DNA of 64,000 nt from Brugia malayi (Eukaryota; Nematoda; Chromadorea; Rhabditida; Onchocercidae). Position numbers and translations under genes: made by a program. Shown here one piece after another: positions 12,901 through 27,900 of the stretch; position 1 is the stretch's first letter, and each line of letters begins with the position of its first letter. The stretch lies in assembly GCF_000002995.4 (NCBI RefSeq), contig NW_025062476.1:5445001-5509000 (forward strand). The letters run 5' to 3'. The notes under the pieces were generated by a model. That model was not told the origin of the DNA. It searched no databases and saw only the letters and a list, made by a program, of their open reading frames with translations.

Positions 12901-15900
12901 TAAAAAATGTTGAGAAAAATGATAGAATAGCAATTACGAAAAAGTGAACAAATAATAATTAAAATTTTCTTTTTAAAAGTGTAATTTTAGAGTTTAATGA
13001 CCCTCTTTCACAAATCAATGGAAACAACCAATTTTATGGGTAATTAAGATAGTTTTATGATGATCGTTTCAGTTCTATTGACCTATCCATCTATCCATCT
13101 AAAGGTCAACAGTAATGAATTAGAGTAGTGCTAAACAGGATCATAAAAATCATCATTTATTGGAGCCTTGTCATTCTTGTCAAAATGATTCTCCCTTTTT
13201 ATTAATTTTGTCAATTCATTTATACAGTACATTTTTGTTATGCTCTTTTAATAATTTCTAAAAGTTTTAATGAGGCAAAAAAAAGTTCAAATTTTTAATG
13301 AGATGAAAAAAAAAAAAAAAAACGAAAGAAAATGATGATAATTTTATAGAGATGAAAGTTATGAAAGGAAAAAAAAAAGAACGAAAAACGAAAAGATAAT
13401 TTTTAACAATTTAAATTAATGCTTCTTTTGTAAAAAAAAAGTTTGAAAAAAAAATTGTTTTAATTAAAAAATAAAATATTTTAAATTTTGTGAGAGAAAA
13501 ATTTTAACCGCATTTATTTGTTAATTTTTTCCTGTTATTGCTTTTTTTTTAATTTGATTTTTTATTTAAAACCCATGAAAACGAAAAAATATTTTTTTAA
13601 AAATTAAATTTATAATGAAAATATACAATCATCAAATATTATCAAAAATACAAAGATTACTTATCCAATAAGCCATGTTTATGTTTATACGAATTCATTA
13701 ATTAATTTTTGCATAATGAAAATTTTAAATATATGATTGCAATTTTGCACGAATTTCAATCAACAAATTTTATTAATTAATGCTATTTATTCATTTTGAA
13801 ATTAATAACAATATGAAAATTCAATTTTAGTTATTGTATCATTGAAGATTGAAGAGATGATGAATTATTAAATAGTGAAAGTTTAGGAATTTTATTGATG
13901 AAATAAAATTTAATAAAATGAGACTAAGGAGAGGACAATGAGGAAGATGATTACAACACGCAATTTCATCAGTATTTTTATTGAATTTCTCCCTCTCTCT
14001 AGCATTATTTCAATCATTTAGAGTTTGTATCAAGCATTGGGAAACGAAATTTAAATTTAATTTCATTAACATTATAAGGATGAAATGATGGAAATAAAAT
14101 GGAAAAGCTAAAGAAAACTTAATTAAATGGGTTAAATTTTAGTGTATGAATAGTTAAATGAATTAAATTCGAATGCAAAGTTCTTTTTTTTTAAATATGT
14201 TGATTTATTTTATTATTTCTTGTCTCGAATTATGTTTGAGATTAAAGATTTAAAAGAAAAAAACTTTTAGAAAAGCGAAGTAATAGTAATTTGATAAATT
14301 ATTAAATAATAACAAATTATATATTTTTCATTTCTTGCCATGCATATTTCTTCATTCAAAACAAGTAATCAAGTACTACTGATATTCAAGATTTAAATTG
14401 CACTCAATTTTATGTAAATCAGATGAGATAAATTTTAAATTATTTTTATGTATGCTATTTAAGTGATGAAATAAATGAAAAAATAATTAGATAATGAAAC
14501 AATTGCTTTACAATACAAAACAACAATTTATTATTTTACCAAGTTGAAATTAATTCAAAAGATTTGAAAGAAAAAAAATTTTGTTTATATATTTTTGAAT
14601 TTGAAATGAAGTGCATCCTTTTACAATTTAAAACTTACTGACAAACTAATAATTTATAATTTTACAATTTAGTGATACTTTTTTTGATATGAGCCAAAAA
14701 AAAAGTTCTGTCCTAACAGTTTTTTTTATTCGAAAATTTTTCAACAAAATTTAATTTTTTTAACATCATTACATAGAAGCAAAAAAGAGAAAAGTAACCA
14801 GAAAAAGAAGGAATTTTTATAATTTAATTAATTTAGTTTAGACTTTCAAAGAAAAAAAAAATGGACAGAAAGGGAAGGAATTTTTTAATTTAATTTAATT
14901 TCAGATTTTTTACGAAGTATGTCCAGAAATAACTCGCGCATTTGTACATTATCCACAGACAGTAACTGGTGCAGAAGCGCATTCAATTATTGCTGTAAAT
15001 GGTAAATGTGTTCCAAATTCTTCACCGATTGGTATGGTTTTTTTTTTAATTAAAAAATTTTTTTAATCTTTTTTTTTCGAACAAAAATTTTTTGATTTTT
15101 TTTTAACACTTTGTTTTTATATTTTATTATATTTAATATTATTATTTATTATTATATAATTTATGCATATATATATATACAATATTTTCCTGACATTTTT
15201 CACATTATTCTTTCAATACATTTCTTGTTTTATGTTATTTTTTTAATACGTTTTTAAATTACATTTTTTTTTAATATGCTTTCACGTATGTTTTAAGTGT
15301 TATTTATTATAAAATTTTTAGATATTACTTTAAATTTTAGATAGCATCAAACAACCAACATATGTTTGTAAAGCAACGGGGTCATGGGATATGGCAAATG
15401 GTGAATGTTATTGTGACAAAGGTTATGCATCATCGATTAAGTATAATACATGTACTGGTTAGTAAAGTATTTAATTAATTTATTTATTTATTTTCTTTCT
15501 TTGAAGAAAAGAAGATTGAATAATAAAATATTTGATAGCTATTAATACCAAATATTATATTATTTAAATAATTTTTTTTACAGATTTGTTTTTTCTTTTA
15601 TTTATCAAGAAGATTGATGAGCTTTTTTTAAATACTTCAATAATACGAAAACTTTATTTTAATTAATATTAATTACATTATAATGAATTTTGCCCGAGTT
15701 TTTATAGGTGAAATGATGCAAATAATTATTTCTTTTTTCTTTTCATTTAATAACTAATATATTTATTATTAATTTTAAAATATATTCAAAAAAGTTAAAA
15801 GTGTAACTATGAATAAAGTGGATGGATTTTTTTATTTTGTTGAAACTTATTTTTCAAGAAATATATTTTAATTCAAAAGAGAAAAAACGATTCATAAACT

Positions 15901-18900
15901 AAAATATTAGTTCTATTAATTTCTGTTATTGGTAAAGAAAGGATTAGTAAAATAAAGAGAGAAGAGTAGTCTCCATTAAATCGTTGACAAATAATGACCT
16001 GATAGTATAGGTTTTACATTTACGCTTATTCTTTCATTTTGTCGCAGCTAATTTTGTTCCTTTAATAGAGAGAGAGAGAGAGAGAGAGGGAAAAGGAGGG
16101 AAAAAAAGGATAAATAAATGTAAAGGAAGATATGAAGGACAAACTGATGCTATTAAAAGTTCTTTCTTTATAAAATTAATGGTCTCAAAGGTTATTAAAT
16201 ATTAATAATGTTTGAGGGAAAAGAGGAAGCAATAAGAAGAGACAACCTTAAGAGGTCAGCATAATACCAGTAATAATAATAGTAATATTGATCATATTTC
16301 AACCTCTACTACTACTACAATTAGTGATATTTCTGCTAACATTGTAAATATAACTAATAATAGTATATATACCGTAGTAGCAGTAGTGGCGCCGCTGCTA
16401 CTACGGTATGTGTGATTACTGTAATATCATTTCCTATCAAGATTACTAAGTACGTTATAAATTGCAAATTATGTCGCAGTGTATTTGAACTTTCAAAAAG
16501 AAAAAATGATGATGTGAGAGAGTTGAATAGTTAATGTCCAGAAGTTAATTACTTTAGGCTTATAATGAATTAAAGGTTAAAGGTTATAGAAAGGTCATTG
16601 TTGTATTGTGTGAGTTATTGACGTTATTTGATACATTAAGATGTGATTTCTTTTCCTTTTTTTTTTTTTTTTACTCTTTTATTTCTTTTCGGTGAATGAC
16701 AAAAAAGAAAAGAAGGGAAAGGTTTTTTTTTTTTTTCTTGAGATCAAATTTGACCGAAAAAGCTTGACTGGAATGTAAAATGATGTGAAATAATGTGAAA
16801 GGTGAAAATGAAAGGTAATTTTGATTTATTAATCAAATTTAAAAAAGAAGGAATTGGAGAAACAAAACTAAAATGTGAAGACTTAAATTTTTCAGAGATT
16901 TTCAATTGTACCATTTTTTCTAGCTACTATAATTTCTATCTATTAATTAGTCTTATTTACTTTCCATTATGTATTTGTAAATGGTTTAATGAAATAATTC
17001 CTTGCAAACAATGAACAATATTTTACTATTTTAGGTATTTTAAAATTCTTTTAATCATATTTTAAAATAGACTTACCTGGCTATAAATGATGATTATCTT
17101 TCCTCGTTTTCCTCAGCATAAAGTATATCTTTAGTTTTTTTAAGTTATTTTAAGAAATTTCCAAGGTATATATTAACTTACCCGAACTAGTTATAATTTT
17201 CAAATTTTTTACTACTTTATTGCAAGCATTAGTTTTAGTTGAAATTTTTGGAATGAAATGGGGAAAGAAAAAGCAATGTAAGCAGAATACTAAACATTAA
17301 TATCAAATGTGAAAAATAGATTTGTTTTAAAATAAAGCATTAAATTTTAGAAAATTTTTTGAACAAAAGCAAAAATTGAATTAACATAATTTATCAACTA
17401 ATACATACATATTTGCTAGGAATGACTGAGAAATTATTTATAATTTTACAAAGAGAATTAGTATTTTCCGTTTCACTGCACAATTCGCATGCAAAATATT
17501 GTCAACAAAAATTACTTTTAATTGCAACAAAGTTATTAATTATCATGCATGGGATGATAATTTGTTTGTTTCCATGTAAACAAATTTGTTCATTAGCAGA
17601 ACTGTCAACAGATATACAATTTAGAAATTATATAAAAATGGGATGAACGAATAATAAAACATTTCCAATATGTGTTTCAATGATGAGAATAAAATTCTTT
17701 GATAATATTAAGTTGAAGAAAAAAACGAAAAATTCTAATATTACCAACATAGCTTTTATCATAGTTATGAATTAATTACATCTATTATTTTAATTTATAA
17801 CTGAATGAATAATTTTGCACCTAGGTTTTTATCTTAATGTATTAATTAATTTGAATAATAACTAAATTAAACCCATATATATCATTATCTTACACATGTT
17901 TTGACTAATTTATATTTGCTTAATACTATGTTAATTAATTTGGTATTGATATATATTTTATCATTGTTCCTATTTGGTATGGTATATAATTCTATTATTT
18001 TTAATTTATTTCAACCAATTCTATTTTTAATTGCTCTAGGATTTTAGAATTTTTTTTGGTAACTTTTATTATCTTCTGATGAAAGTATTAAAGAATAATT
18101 TTTAAAGAATAACGCATCAAAATAATTTACGCAAATTCGATAAGCAGATGAAGTATTTAAAAGTTGAACTATTAATGATAATGTATAATTTACTAATTTT
18201 TTTTTTTATGAAAGCTGATTAATTAGATTAATTTCAACAAAAATCGAGAAAAAAAACAACAAAGAACTTCAAATAAAATAAGTGCTAATAAATTTTTTTT
18301 TTTTTTGATAACGATGATATCAGTAATAATTATTTCGAATTTTTTCAAATTGAGCATACTTTTTTCTATCAGCACATTAATCTACTTGAATCTTTGCATG
18401 ATTTGAGTTTATCATAATATTTTAATCTATTTAAATAGGTTTATCTTAACATTTCTGATACAATTGTTCTTTTTTTTTTTATTAAAATATTTAATAATGA
18501 AAAGAATATTTCTGGAATTTACTTCATTCTTCATTAAGATCTCTTATCAATATTATATTATGCATTTTATTTCATTTAATTTTATCTTATTTCATATATA
18601 TGTTCATTTCATAAAAGAAATTGTTAATTGATTAATCTAATTTACTTTCTGTCTTTAATTCAATGTATTTGCATTTATCACATCCTAGCATATTCATTAT
18701 TCTTACCGCTTCTTCTTTAACAACAACAATAACATCAATAGCAACAACCATTAAATCAATCAGAGGAAAATTACTTTGATGATGCATAAATTAGCATTAT
18801 TTAAACATCTCTATTCATCTCGGAATTCTGTTTCCCTTTTTAATTATTTTCAATATATGGAAACTAAAATTCTTATTTCTTTAACATTTTTGAAATCATA

Positions 18901-21900
18901 GGGACAAATATTACCAATTATATTTATCCTTTTCAGTATTAATTGTAAATTTTGTGCCATTTATTAATCAGTTATTTTCTGTTTATCATTTAAAAAAATA
19001 TTTGTTCGCTTTTGGAACTTGTTTTTAATTAAACTAATTTAAAAATTTGCAAAATTTTTAATTAAGAAGAGATTTTAAGTTATATTTTTTATGATAAATT
19101 CTTTTGCAAAAATAATTTTTTATTTTTATTTGTTAAATTGAAGTGTTAAATTAAAATTCGTTAATGTTTTTTTCTTTTTGTTTTGCAATACATTAATGGA
19201 AGATTGTAATGAAGATTGACAATATGGAAAAGATTAATAACCATCAATCTTTCTATTCTTATTAACTATTAAATTTCATATACATTTTCTATGAAATTAA
19301 TTGTACTTTGTACTTTCTTATCGACGAGTTTTTACATTTGTAATCATTCGCGGGTCAATGACAACTAAGATGTTGTCACCTCGATGTATTGAACTTGGGG
19401 AGAGGGGGAGTGTTTATATTTGTATTGAACAAATTAAATGAAAATAAATGCTAAAATTAGGTAACACTCCAAGAAATTTGTCTTTATATTTGACTATAAC
19501 AATTTTTTTTTTAATTTTTTGTTGGAAATGATATAGAAGTTCCAAAATGCAATGAAAATGAAATAGGTAATTAGTAGTATGTGCAATTTTGAATTGAAAT
19601 TCAATTTTCAAATTGGTTTGATCGAAATTTCATAGTGTAGTAATGAAATTAATGTAGAATAAAATTGAATTTCGAATTTCAAATTGGATTACTATAATTT
19701 TTTCTCAAAAGGTCCGCATGAAATACTTTGTATTATAATAGCAATAACAATAATAAATAATAAAAATACTGAAATTATAATATATAAATTTAAACAAAGT
19801 AATTATTGTTTTGTAGCATAATTAATTGCAAATATTTTTAATACTTTGTTATTTTTCTTCCGTTTTCATTTTTTTTCCGAATGAAAGAATTTTTTTTTCT
19901 TTTAAATTTTAATCGAAAAGTAAATTTCTTTTCAATGAAAATTCGCATTTATTTTATCAAAATTTTTCATCATTTTAAAGTTGTAATGTCAAAATAAGAA
20001 TGGGCGAGACAAAGAGAGGGAGAGAGAGAGAGTGAGAACGAGAAAAAAGTAAGGTTAAATTGAAATGCTACAAAGGTCATCATTAGTAGAATTTTTAAAG
20101 TACCAAAAGTTGTAAGAAAATTTTCAACTACCAATAAATGTTTTTTATTTCTGACATAATGATAACAAATTTCCAATCAATATTTTGTAGTGACAAAATT
20201 TGCATTAAAAAAAAAAAAACAACGACAGATTAAAAAGATAAATAGGAATAAGATGAAAGACAAAAACCGGAAAGGAGCAAAAAAAGAGCATAGTATCATC
20301 ATTATTACCGATGGAATGGTCATTTGCGCCCTGAATGATAATGATTAAATGATATGAAAAAGAAAAAAATGGTGAGAAAGAAAATGGTAGTGAAAATTTT
20401 GATGAACGATAAAATCGCCTATATTTGATTTTATTTTATTTTTCGAAAGTCATGCAGGACTGAAAGAATAGAATGTAATTTATTAGAGTTTAAAAATGAA
20501 AATTTAGTTTTTTGAAAAGTTTTAAATGAATGAAATAAAATGAATTCACAATATTTTATATGTGTTTACATATGTATATTTTCTTAGTTTTAATGAATCA
20601 GTCATGTGATATTTGATTTCAAGTAGTTTCGAAGATTTAATTAAATATTTAATTTGAAATCATTTAAATTCTAGATGTCTGTGAAATTCTCATTACGTAT
20701 TTCTTTTTTAGTCTTTTAAAATGATACCGGATGAAATTATATCCTTTTTTTTAAAGTAGTTTCAAGAACTTGAATCATGAATATTTTATTAAATCATTTG
20801 AATTTTTGATATCTTGAAGAATCTGATCCATTCATATTAAAATTAATAAAAATTATTAAAATACTATGTGAAAAAGGGAGAAAAGAGATAATTTATTAGT
20901 TATCATTCAAAAGGTAACATTTTATAATATGATAAGCATATGTGTTGTGAATTAGTATTATCTTTACATTTAATTTATTCTTTCAAAAAAGTATGATCGA
21001 AATTGAGCGAATTAAAGTGATTTTGATACTTTTATTTTTGAGTGAAATAAAAAAAATAAACTCTTTTCAGATAATTTAATTTTTTTCCTTTTTTTTTCTT
21101 CTAAAATTTTACAATGTTATTATTAGCAAATTTTAGCTTGCTCTATTCAATCATACAAAGCAAAAAATGGTTTGGGAGATTGTGAGTCATGTCCTGGACA
21201 TAGCAGTACACGACATATTGGTAGTGCGGAATGTCAATGTGACGCGGGTTATTATAGGGCAGACGACGAAGGACCTGAATTTTCCTGTACACGTAAGTCT
21301 CTTTTTTTTGCTCATTTAAATTCTATATTATTATGAAATGGTAGGTTATTTTTTTATGGTGACTAATTTTTTTTTTTTAATGTAAATGTTTTCATAAAAT
21401 AACAATATATCAGTTTAATATCATTTTGATTTATAAAATATAACAGATTAATTGTTAAAATTCATTGATTTCTTATTTTTATATTTGAATAGTAAAACTG
21501 AACAAAAAATAAAAATAGAAATGGAAAGGAAGATTGTTTATAGAGCCACCATCGAAACCATCACACGTTGTAGTAGCACGAATTGATGATACATCTGTTA
21601 TAATTGAATGGGATGAACCATTGGTGCTTGGTGGACGAAAGGTTAATTTAAGGGGACGTTTGATATTTTATTAATTAAATTTGTAATGGACGAATAAATT
21701 TCAAGAAAGAATGGAAAATTTTAAAAAAAAAATGGAAAAATTTTACTTATTCTTAACACATATATTTTAATGTATTCATACACTATTCAAAATGTTTTTC
21801 GAAGAATGTAACATTTTTCCGATGAAATTAATTAAGAAAAATGGCAGTATTATTCGAATTTATCTCACATTATTTAAAAAATTATGGTCTGATTGACAAA

Positions 21901-24900
21901 GATCTTAGTTATAATTATTTCATGATTGATAAAAATACAAATACTAGTCGATTTTATTTCGCTAAATTACTCGAAATTATTTCACACTGACAAATGACAT
22001 TATGTAAAGTTATTCGATCATTTGATGTTATTCAGATTTTTCACTGATAATTTAACAGTGACAGCACTCTAAAAAAATTATGTTTGACAAATTAACGTCG
22101 AAATTATTACCACATGCCTGATTAATTAATTGTGAAATTATTCGAAATTATTTTACTTATTAGTTTTGCAGTCAATTAATCAAACTTTTATTCATTTATA
22201 TTTTTATGCTTACAGGAATTGTGGTATCGTTACCAATGTCCCGAATGTCCGTCAACAACAATAGCTCATCCAGCCGGAAAAACATTCACAACGCAACGTT
22301 TACAATTAACTGCTTTAAAAGCTGGTACCACTTATACGGTGTTAATTTTTGCGGAAAATAAAGTGTCAAAGGTTGAATCGGTTGTTAGCCAATATGCATT
22401 GGTTGAATTTACTACACGGTAGACTTGTTTTCTTTTTTTATAAATTTATTCTTTTGTTATGGACAGAAATAATTTTTATTCTGTATAATCTACGCCTCAT
22501 ATAAGTATTACAGATATTGTAATATTGCATGTATTATAGTATCACATTTATCGTAGTAATATGTAAAGCTTAATCGTCGAAATTTTAAGTGATAATTAAT
22601 ATGATTTGGTACCACACTCAAGCAGTGATAATTAATATGATTGGTACCACACTCAAGCAGTGATAATTAATATGATTGGTACCACACTCAAGCAGTGATA
22701 ATTAATATGATTGGTACCACACTCAAGCATATTTCGTCCTTACTCGATTTTATGCTTAAAGAAATTAATCATAAGTATGCATGATTGCAGAACTACGGTA
22801 CCAGTAGTAAATGGTCTTCGAATCGAAAGTATACAAGAAAATGGTGTGACAATTGCATGGAAGCCAATAGGTACAATGAAGAACGAACTCTCTTATGAAG
22901 TTAGTTAATGAAAAATTTAATTTTATAATAAAGTCAATTTTCTTGTTTTTATTTTATTTTATTTATTTTTTAAATCGGTTTAATTCAGCTTGTTGTATTT
23001 CATTCAGATTGAATCATTACACAATGATTCATCAGCAGTTGTAAAAACCACACGAAGCTATTATACATTTGAAAGTTTAAAACCACAATTTATGTATTCA
23101 TTTAGGGTAAGTTAATTAATTAATTAATTTGTTTTTATTTGTTTCTTTATTACTTATTTATATATTTAAACTTAAATTTTTCATAACTTTAATAAGATAG
23201 AATTAATTGAAATCCAAAAAAACGGAAAAGAAAGAATGATATTTTGTTAATAATTTAAGCCATATTGAGAAATTTCAAGTGTGTTTTCAATTTTTAATTT
23301 ATTGATTTATTTCCAAAAATTTGTTTGTATTATAGGTACGTATAGTAAACGAACATGGATATGGCACATGGAGTGAACCGTTGTGGTATCAAACTGGTCA
23401 TGGTTTACCGTTTGCACCAATAAGCCACCATGTTGATGACGATGATATTGATATTAATGATGAATATATGCATAATAATAGCATTGTGTAAATTAATACA
23501 TTTATTTTGATTATTTTATTATAATAATAAATTTTACTGTATTTAATTTTTATTTGATATATTTCTGAAATTTGCTAATATATTCGGATTAGCTTATATA
23601 TTTCTCAAATTTATTAATGTATTCAAATTCTCTCCTCTCAAATTATTTTTAGCGATTTGCATTGGTCATCTCCTGGACCACCGTTATGGATTTGGGTTTT
23701 ATTAATTTGTACCTTCGTAGTTATCGTCCTGCTCACGCTACTCATTTGTCTACGACAAAATCGAAATCGAAAACGATTAAGTGATTGTGATGGTATCGAT
23801 TCTTATAAAAATGGTATTTGCATTTATTCACTTTTCCTCACCTTTCTAATTTTAAATTTAAAATTAAAAATTTATACTCACAAATACTTTTATACTATTA
23901 AAAAAAGAAAAAAAAAAACACCTGTGCTATTGCTATGCTAGTAAAGCAAACAATATTGATTGTTTGTTTATGCACATTAACCAGCGCTACATATATTTGC
24001 TATGTAAATAAGCTAAGACAATTATTTGCCTTATAATATACTTTCCGAATTATGGTTAACTGTTCCTACTATCCAATTACACATAGTAGTTATTGATAAC
24101 TAATGATAAGTGACAACTGATAGGTTCACATTTCGCTTCCATTGTTATTTCAGTTCGGCATTATTCTTGTTCTTATGGTAGGCAATCTCAGTGAAAATAA
24201 TTTTAATTTTTTTTTTTTTTTATTTTTCATTTTTTATAAAATGCTTTTGTGTATCTGTTGTCTTGCCTAAGTTGCTAAAACACAGGTGAAATATTAAAAA
24301 TTTTACTTAAGTGTAGCTTCGTAATTATATTTATAATTTTCAAATTTATTTGAATTTTTATTTCTATTCATACTAAAATGTGCATAGTTTTAAGCCTATT
24401 TAAATGTAATTTCGAACAAAAAAAAAGACTAACATTCCACAATACAAAATTTTATTCTTTAAATTAATTTGCAATGTTTAAATAAAAGAAAGATTATTAA
24501 TAATTGTGTTATTTGCTAAACAAACTCTTAATTATCTAATTGATTCCGCATGTTTTGCTATTGAAATTTTTACAATAATTGTTGTTTATAGTTTGAATGC
24601 AATTAAATAATTTGTTTGAACACTGATAAAGTAAAGGTTAATTTTCAGGCACATTAACACCAGACTTTAGTGCACCAGTTTCACAAGGTCATGTGCAAAA
24701 TTTTTTTCGTGGAAAATGTAGGTTTATTTATTGATTGCTAAACATAAATTTGATTTTATCGTCATTATTTTCATTCATATTTTAGTATTTTGGATTCATA
24801 ATTATTAGTATTATTAATACGATTCTTTTTTTTACAAAAGCAAAAAAAGCTTATCATTTTCTATCCTTATTTAAATAATTTTTAGTGAGTTCGCCACTAA

Positions 24901-27900
24901 TAAATTATGGTTCATCACAATCAACTAATTATGGTGAAACTATTACTCGTTTTAAACCGTATGTTGATCCAGCAGCATATGAGGATCCAAATCAGGTAAA
25001 TCATTTTGTTGATAGTGATAAACGAATAATTATGATTTAAGCGTTTGTTTTTTTTAGCAAAAGCTTGACAATTTTATCAAATTTTAATTATTTTACAATG
25101 AATTCATAATTTTAATTGTTATTAATTTTGTTACTGGTTTATTTGTTTTTTTTTTTTCAAAATTTTAATAAATATATTTTAAAAGATGATAAATAAATGA
25201 TATTTTGTAATTTTTACAATTTTGTAGTAATAAATTAATTTATAGGCTTTATTGGAATTTACAAATGATGTTGATCCAGCTTTGATACGTATCACCGAGA
25301 TAATTGGTAGTGGTGAATTTGGTGAAGTCTGCAAAGGAATTTTGCAACCATCGTATAGGATGACCTCTTCTGATATTTGTCAAGTAAGACATTTTTATAA
25401 ATTAAATTTTGAAGGGTCATAATTATATTTTATACTAAATATATATCATGCGTGAAACAAGAATTACATGTTGTTTTTATGTTGCATTTATTATTAAATA
25501 TGTAAAATTTTTAAAATGAATTTCAATTCTTAAATGTTTAAGTTGAATTGCTGTACTAAAAATTAAAGTTTGGTTCATTTTAGCCAAGCTACTATTTTTA
25601 AAGATTAGTTTAAAATATTTACAGGTACAAACAGTTGCTATTAAAACACTGAAACCAGGTAGTAGTGATAAAGCTAAAGGTGATTTTCTAATGGAAGCAT
25701 CTATTATGGGACAATTTACTCATGAAAATGTAATTCGATTAATTGGTGTGGTTACAAAAAATGAACCAGTAAGTTTTCCTTTTTTCTCTCTTTTTTGTTA
25801 AATTATAATTACTAAATGTTAAAAGAAGTTCAATTTCTAATATTTTTAAAATTTTTATTAAATTTTTTTAATAATTGATGAATTATTTATTAGATTATGA
25901 TTGTAATTGAATATATGGAAAATGGATCATTGGATCAGTTCTTACGAAAGAATGATAATGGAGTATTGAAATTGATGCAAATAATTGAAATGTTGCGAGG
26001 TATAGCAGCTGGAATGAAATATCTTACGGAAAAAGGCTTTGTACATAGGGTAATTTTTTTTTTTTTTTTTTTTTTAATGCTTTTATTTAACAAATATTTT
26101 TATGAAATGAATGAATGAAATTTATTATTATTAATTATTATCGATACTTTTTTTATAGGATTTAGCTGCTCGAAATGTCTTGGTTGATTCAAATTTGCTG
26201 TGTAAAATTGCTGATTTTGGATTAAGTCGTGGTGTTGAAGGTTCTGTTGAACAAGAATATACAACAAATGGTGGTAAAATACCTGTCCGCTGGACAGCAC
26301 CTGAAGCTATAACACATCGAAAATTTACCGCTGCCTCAGATGTTTGGAGTTTTGGTGTTGTTATGTGGGAGGTGATTTATTTGATAAGAAATTATTGGAG
26401 TTGAACAAAATTATGACATTTAGAAATTTGAAGCATTTAAAAATTTATATTCTAACAAATAAAAATTATAAATATATATGTTAACGTGAAAAATTAGGTC
26501 AAAATAATTTTTTTTTTTTTTTTTTTTAATGGTCAGTTGAATAATAAATTATGAAATAATCTGAAAAATTATGATCTTCTATCAAATATAATGTCATTTT
26601 ACTCAGTGTATCCCTAAATGGTTCTATAATATCATTTTACTCGGGCAATAATTATCGAAATATCACTAATACATTCGTAATAATTATCAAAATATCAGTG
26701 CATTATGCTTCTTATTGATATCAAATTAAAAAAGAAAAATTTACGAATTTAAAAAATTGATTAGGAATTAATTTCTAGCAAATTGTTTCATTATTACAGG
26801 TTTGTTCATTTGGTGAACGACCATACTGGGATTGGACGAATCAAAAAGTAATCAGTGAAATAACACTGGGATATCGTTTACCGTCACCGATGGATACACC
26901 GATATCATTGCATAATTTAATGTTACAATGTTGGCATATCGATCGTCATAAGAGACCAACTTTTGCGCAAATTCTTAAAATTCTCGAAGAATATGTTCGT
27001 CAGCCAGCACTGATCTATAGTGATGGTATTTATTTGGATAATACGACATTATCAAAGTAAGTTTGATATGGAATAGTTTAATATTAAAATAAGTTGTAAT
27101 TACTTATTTATAATAAGTCATTAGTTTCGATTAAGTTAAATTAATTGAGCATTAAGAAATATTTATATATTTAAAAAACGAAAAAAAATGATGTTTTAAT
27201 CAATAATAAGCAAATTAATAAGATATTTGTAAGAAATTAATTTGTATCAATTGTATATTAAGATTTTTTTCTTTTTTTTTCTTAATTTCAAATAATTTAA
27301 AAATGATTTGAATTGTGAAACATTAGAATTTTGAAATTTCTTATTTCTTTTTTTATCATTTTTAAACCATTTGTTTTATTAAAGATAACATATTTCAATA
27401 GAAATTAATAAATAAAAATTTATAGTGTTGGATTTTCAACATTTGGTACACTTCCACGTACGCTTGATGCGGAAATATCAGCAGCATCGTTATCATTATC
27501 CTCACAACTTTCATTGGATGAATTTTTGAAACGTATTGGTTTGGGACATTGTGCATTAAAACTTAATATGGCTGGTGTTAGTAGAGTCTCGGATTTGATA
27601 CGTCTTGGACATATTGATTTACTCAGTTACGGGTTAATTGCTGAAGAAGTACAGATGATACGGAATGCATTAAAAAGGTATTCTTAAGTATTAATTGTAT
27701 ATTTCATTGTAATCTAAATAGCTTCAATAAATTATCATTTTATATCAGAGAATTTTCTTTTTATTTTTTGATGAAAAGAAAGACAAATATTTTAATAAAA
27801 TTTATTTAAGGCTATGTCCAACTACAACATTGCAACATATGAGAAATCGCCCGGAACATCAGCGCTTACCGCCACCGCATCATTTCTCTCCTCAGTTGCA

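Larger units (their letters stand above)
15458..21136 (+). other. vab-1 intron 7 (5.7 kb)
   Basis: This is the second longest vab-1 intron, between two exons of the Cys-rich region. It starts gttagt and ends ttttag. It contains a GA microsatellite at about 16069-16088, a perfect-arm hairpin (16369-16409) and a DR1-like motif (16574-16586). The open frames at 16802-17014 and 17413-17646 lack any recognisable domain or exon context, so I do not call them genes. Confidence 0.65.

Noticed and set aside
16802..17646. Open frames 16802-17014 and 17413-17646 as possible genes inside vab-1 intron 7
   Set aside because: They show no recognisable domain, no fitting splice context and an amino acid make-up typical of random AT-rich frames.
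23941..23965. Imperfect palindrome with forkhead-like AAACAATATTGATTGTTT
   Set aside because: It is short and AT-rich; such matches are expected often in this composition.
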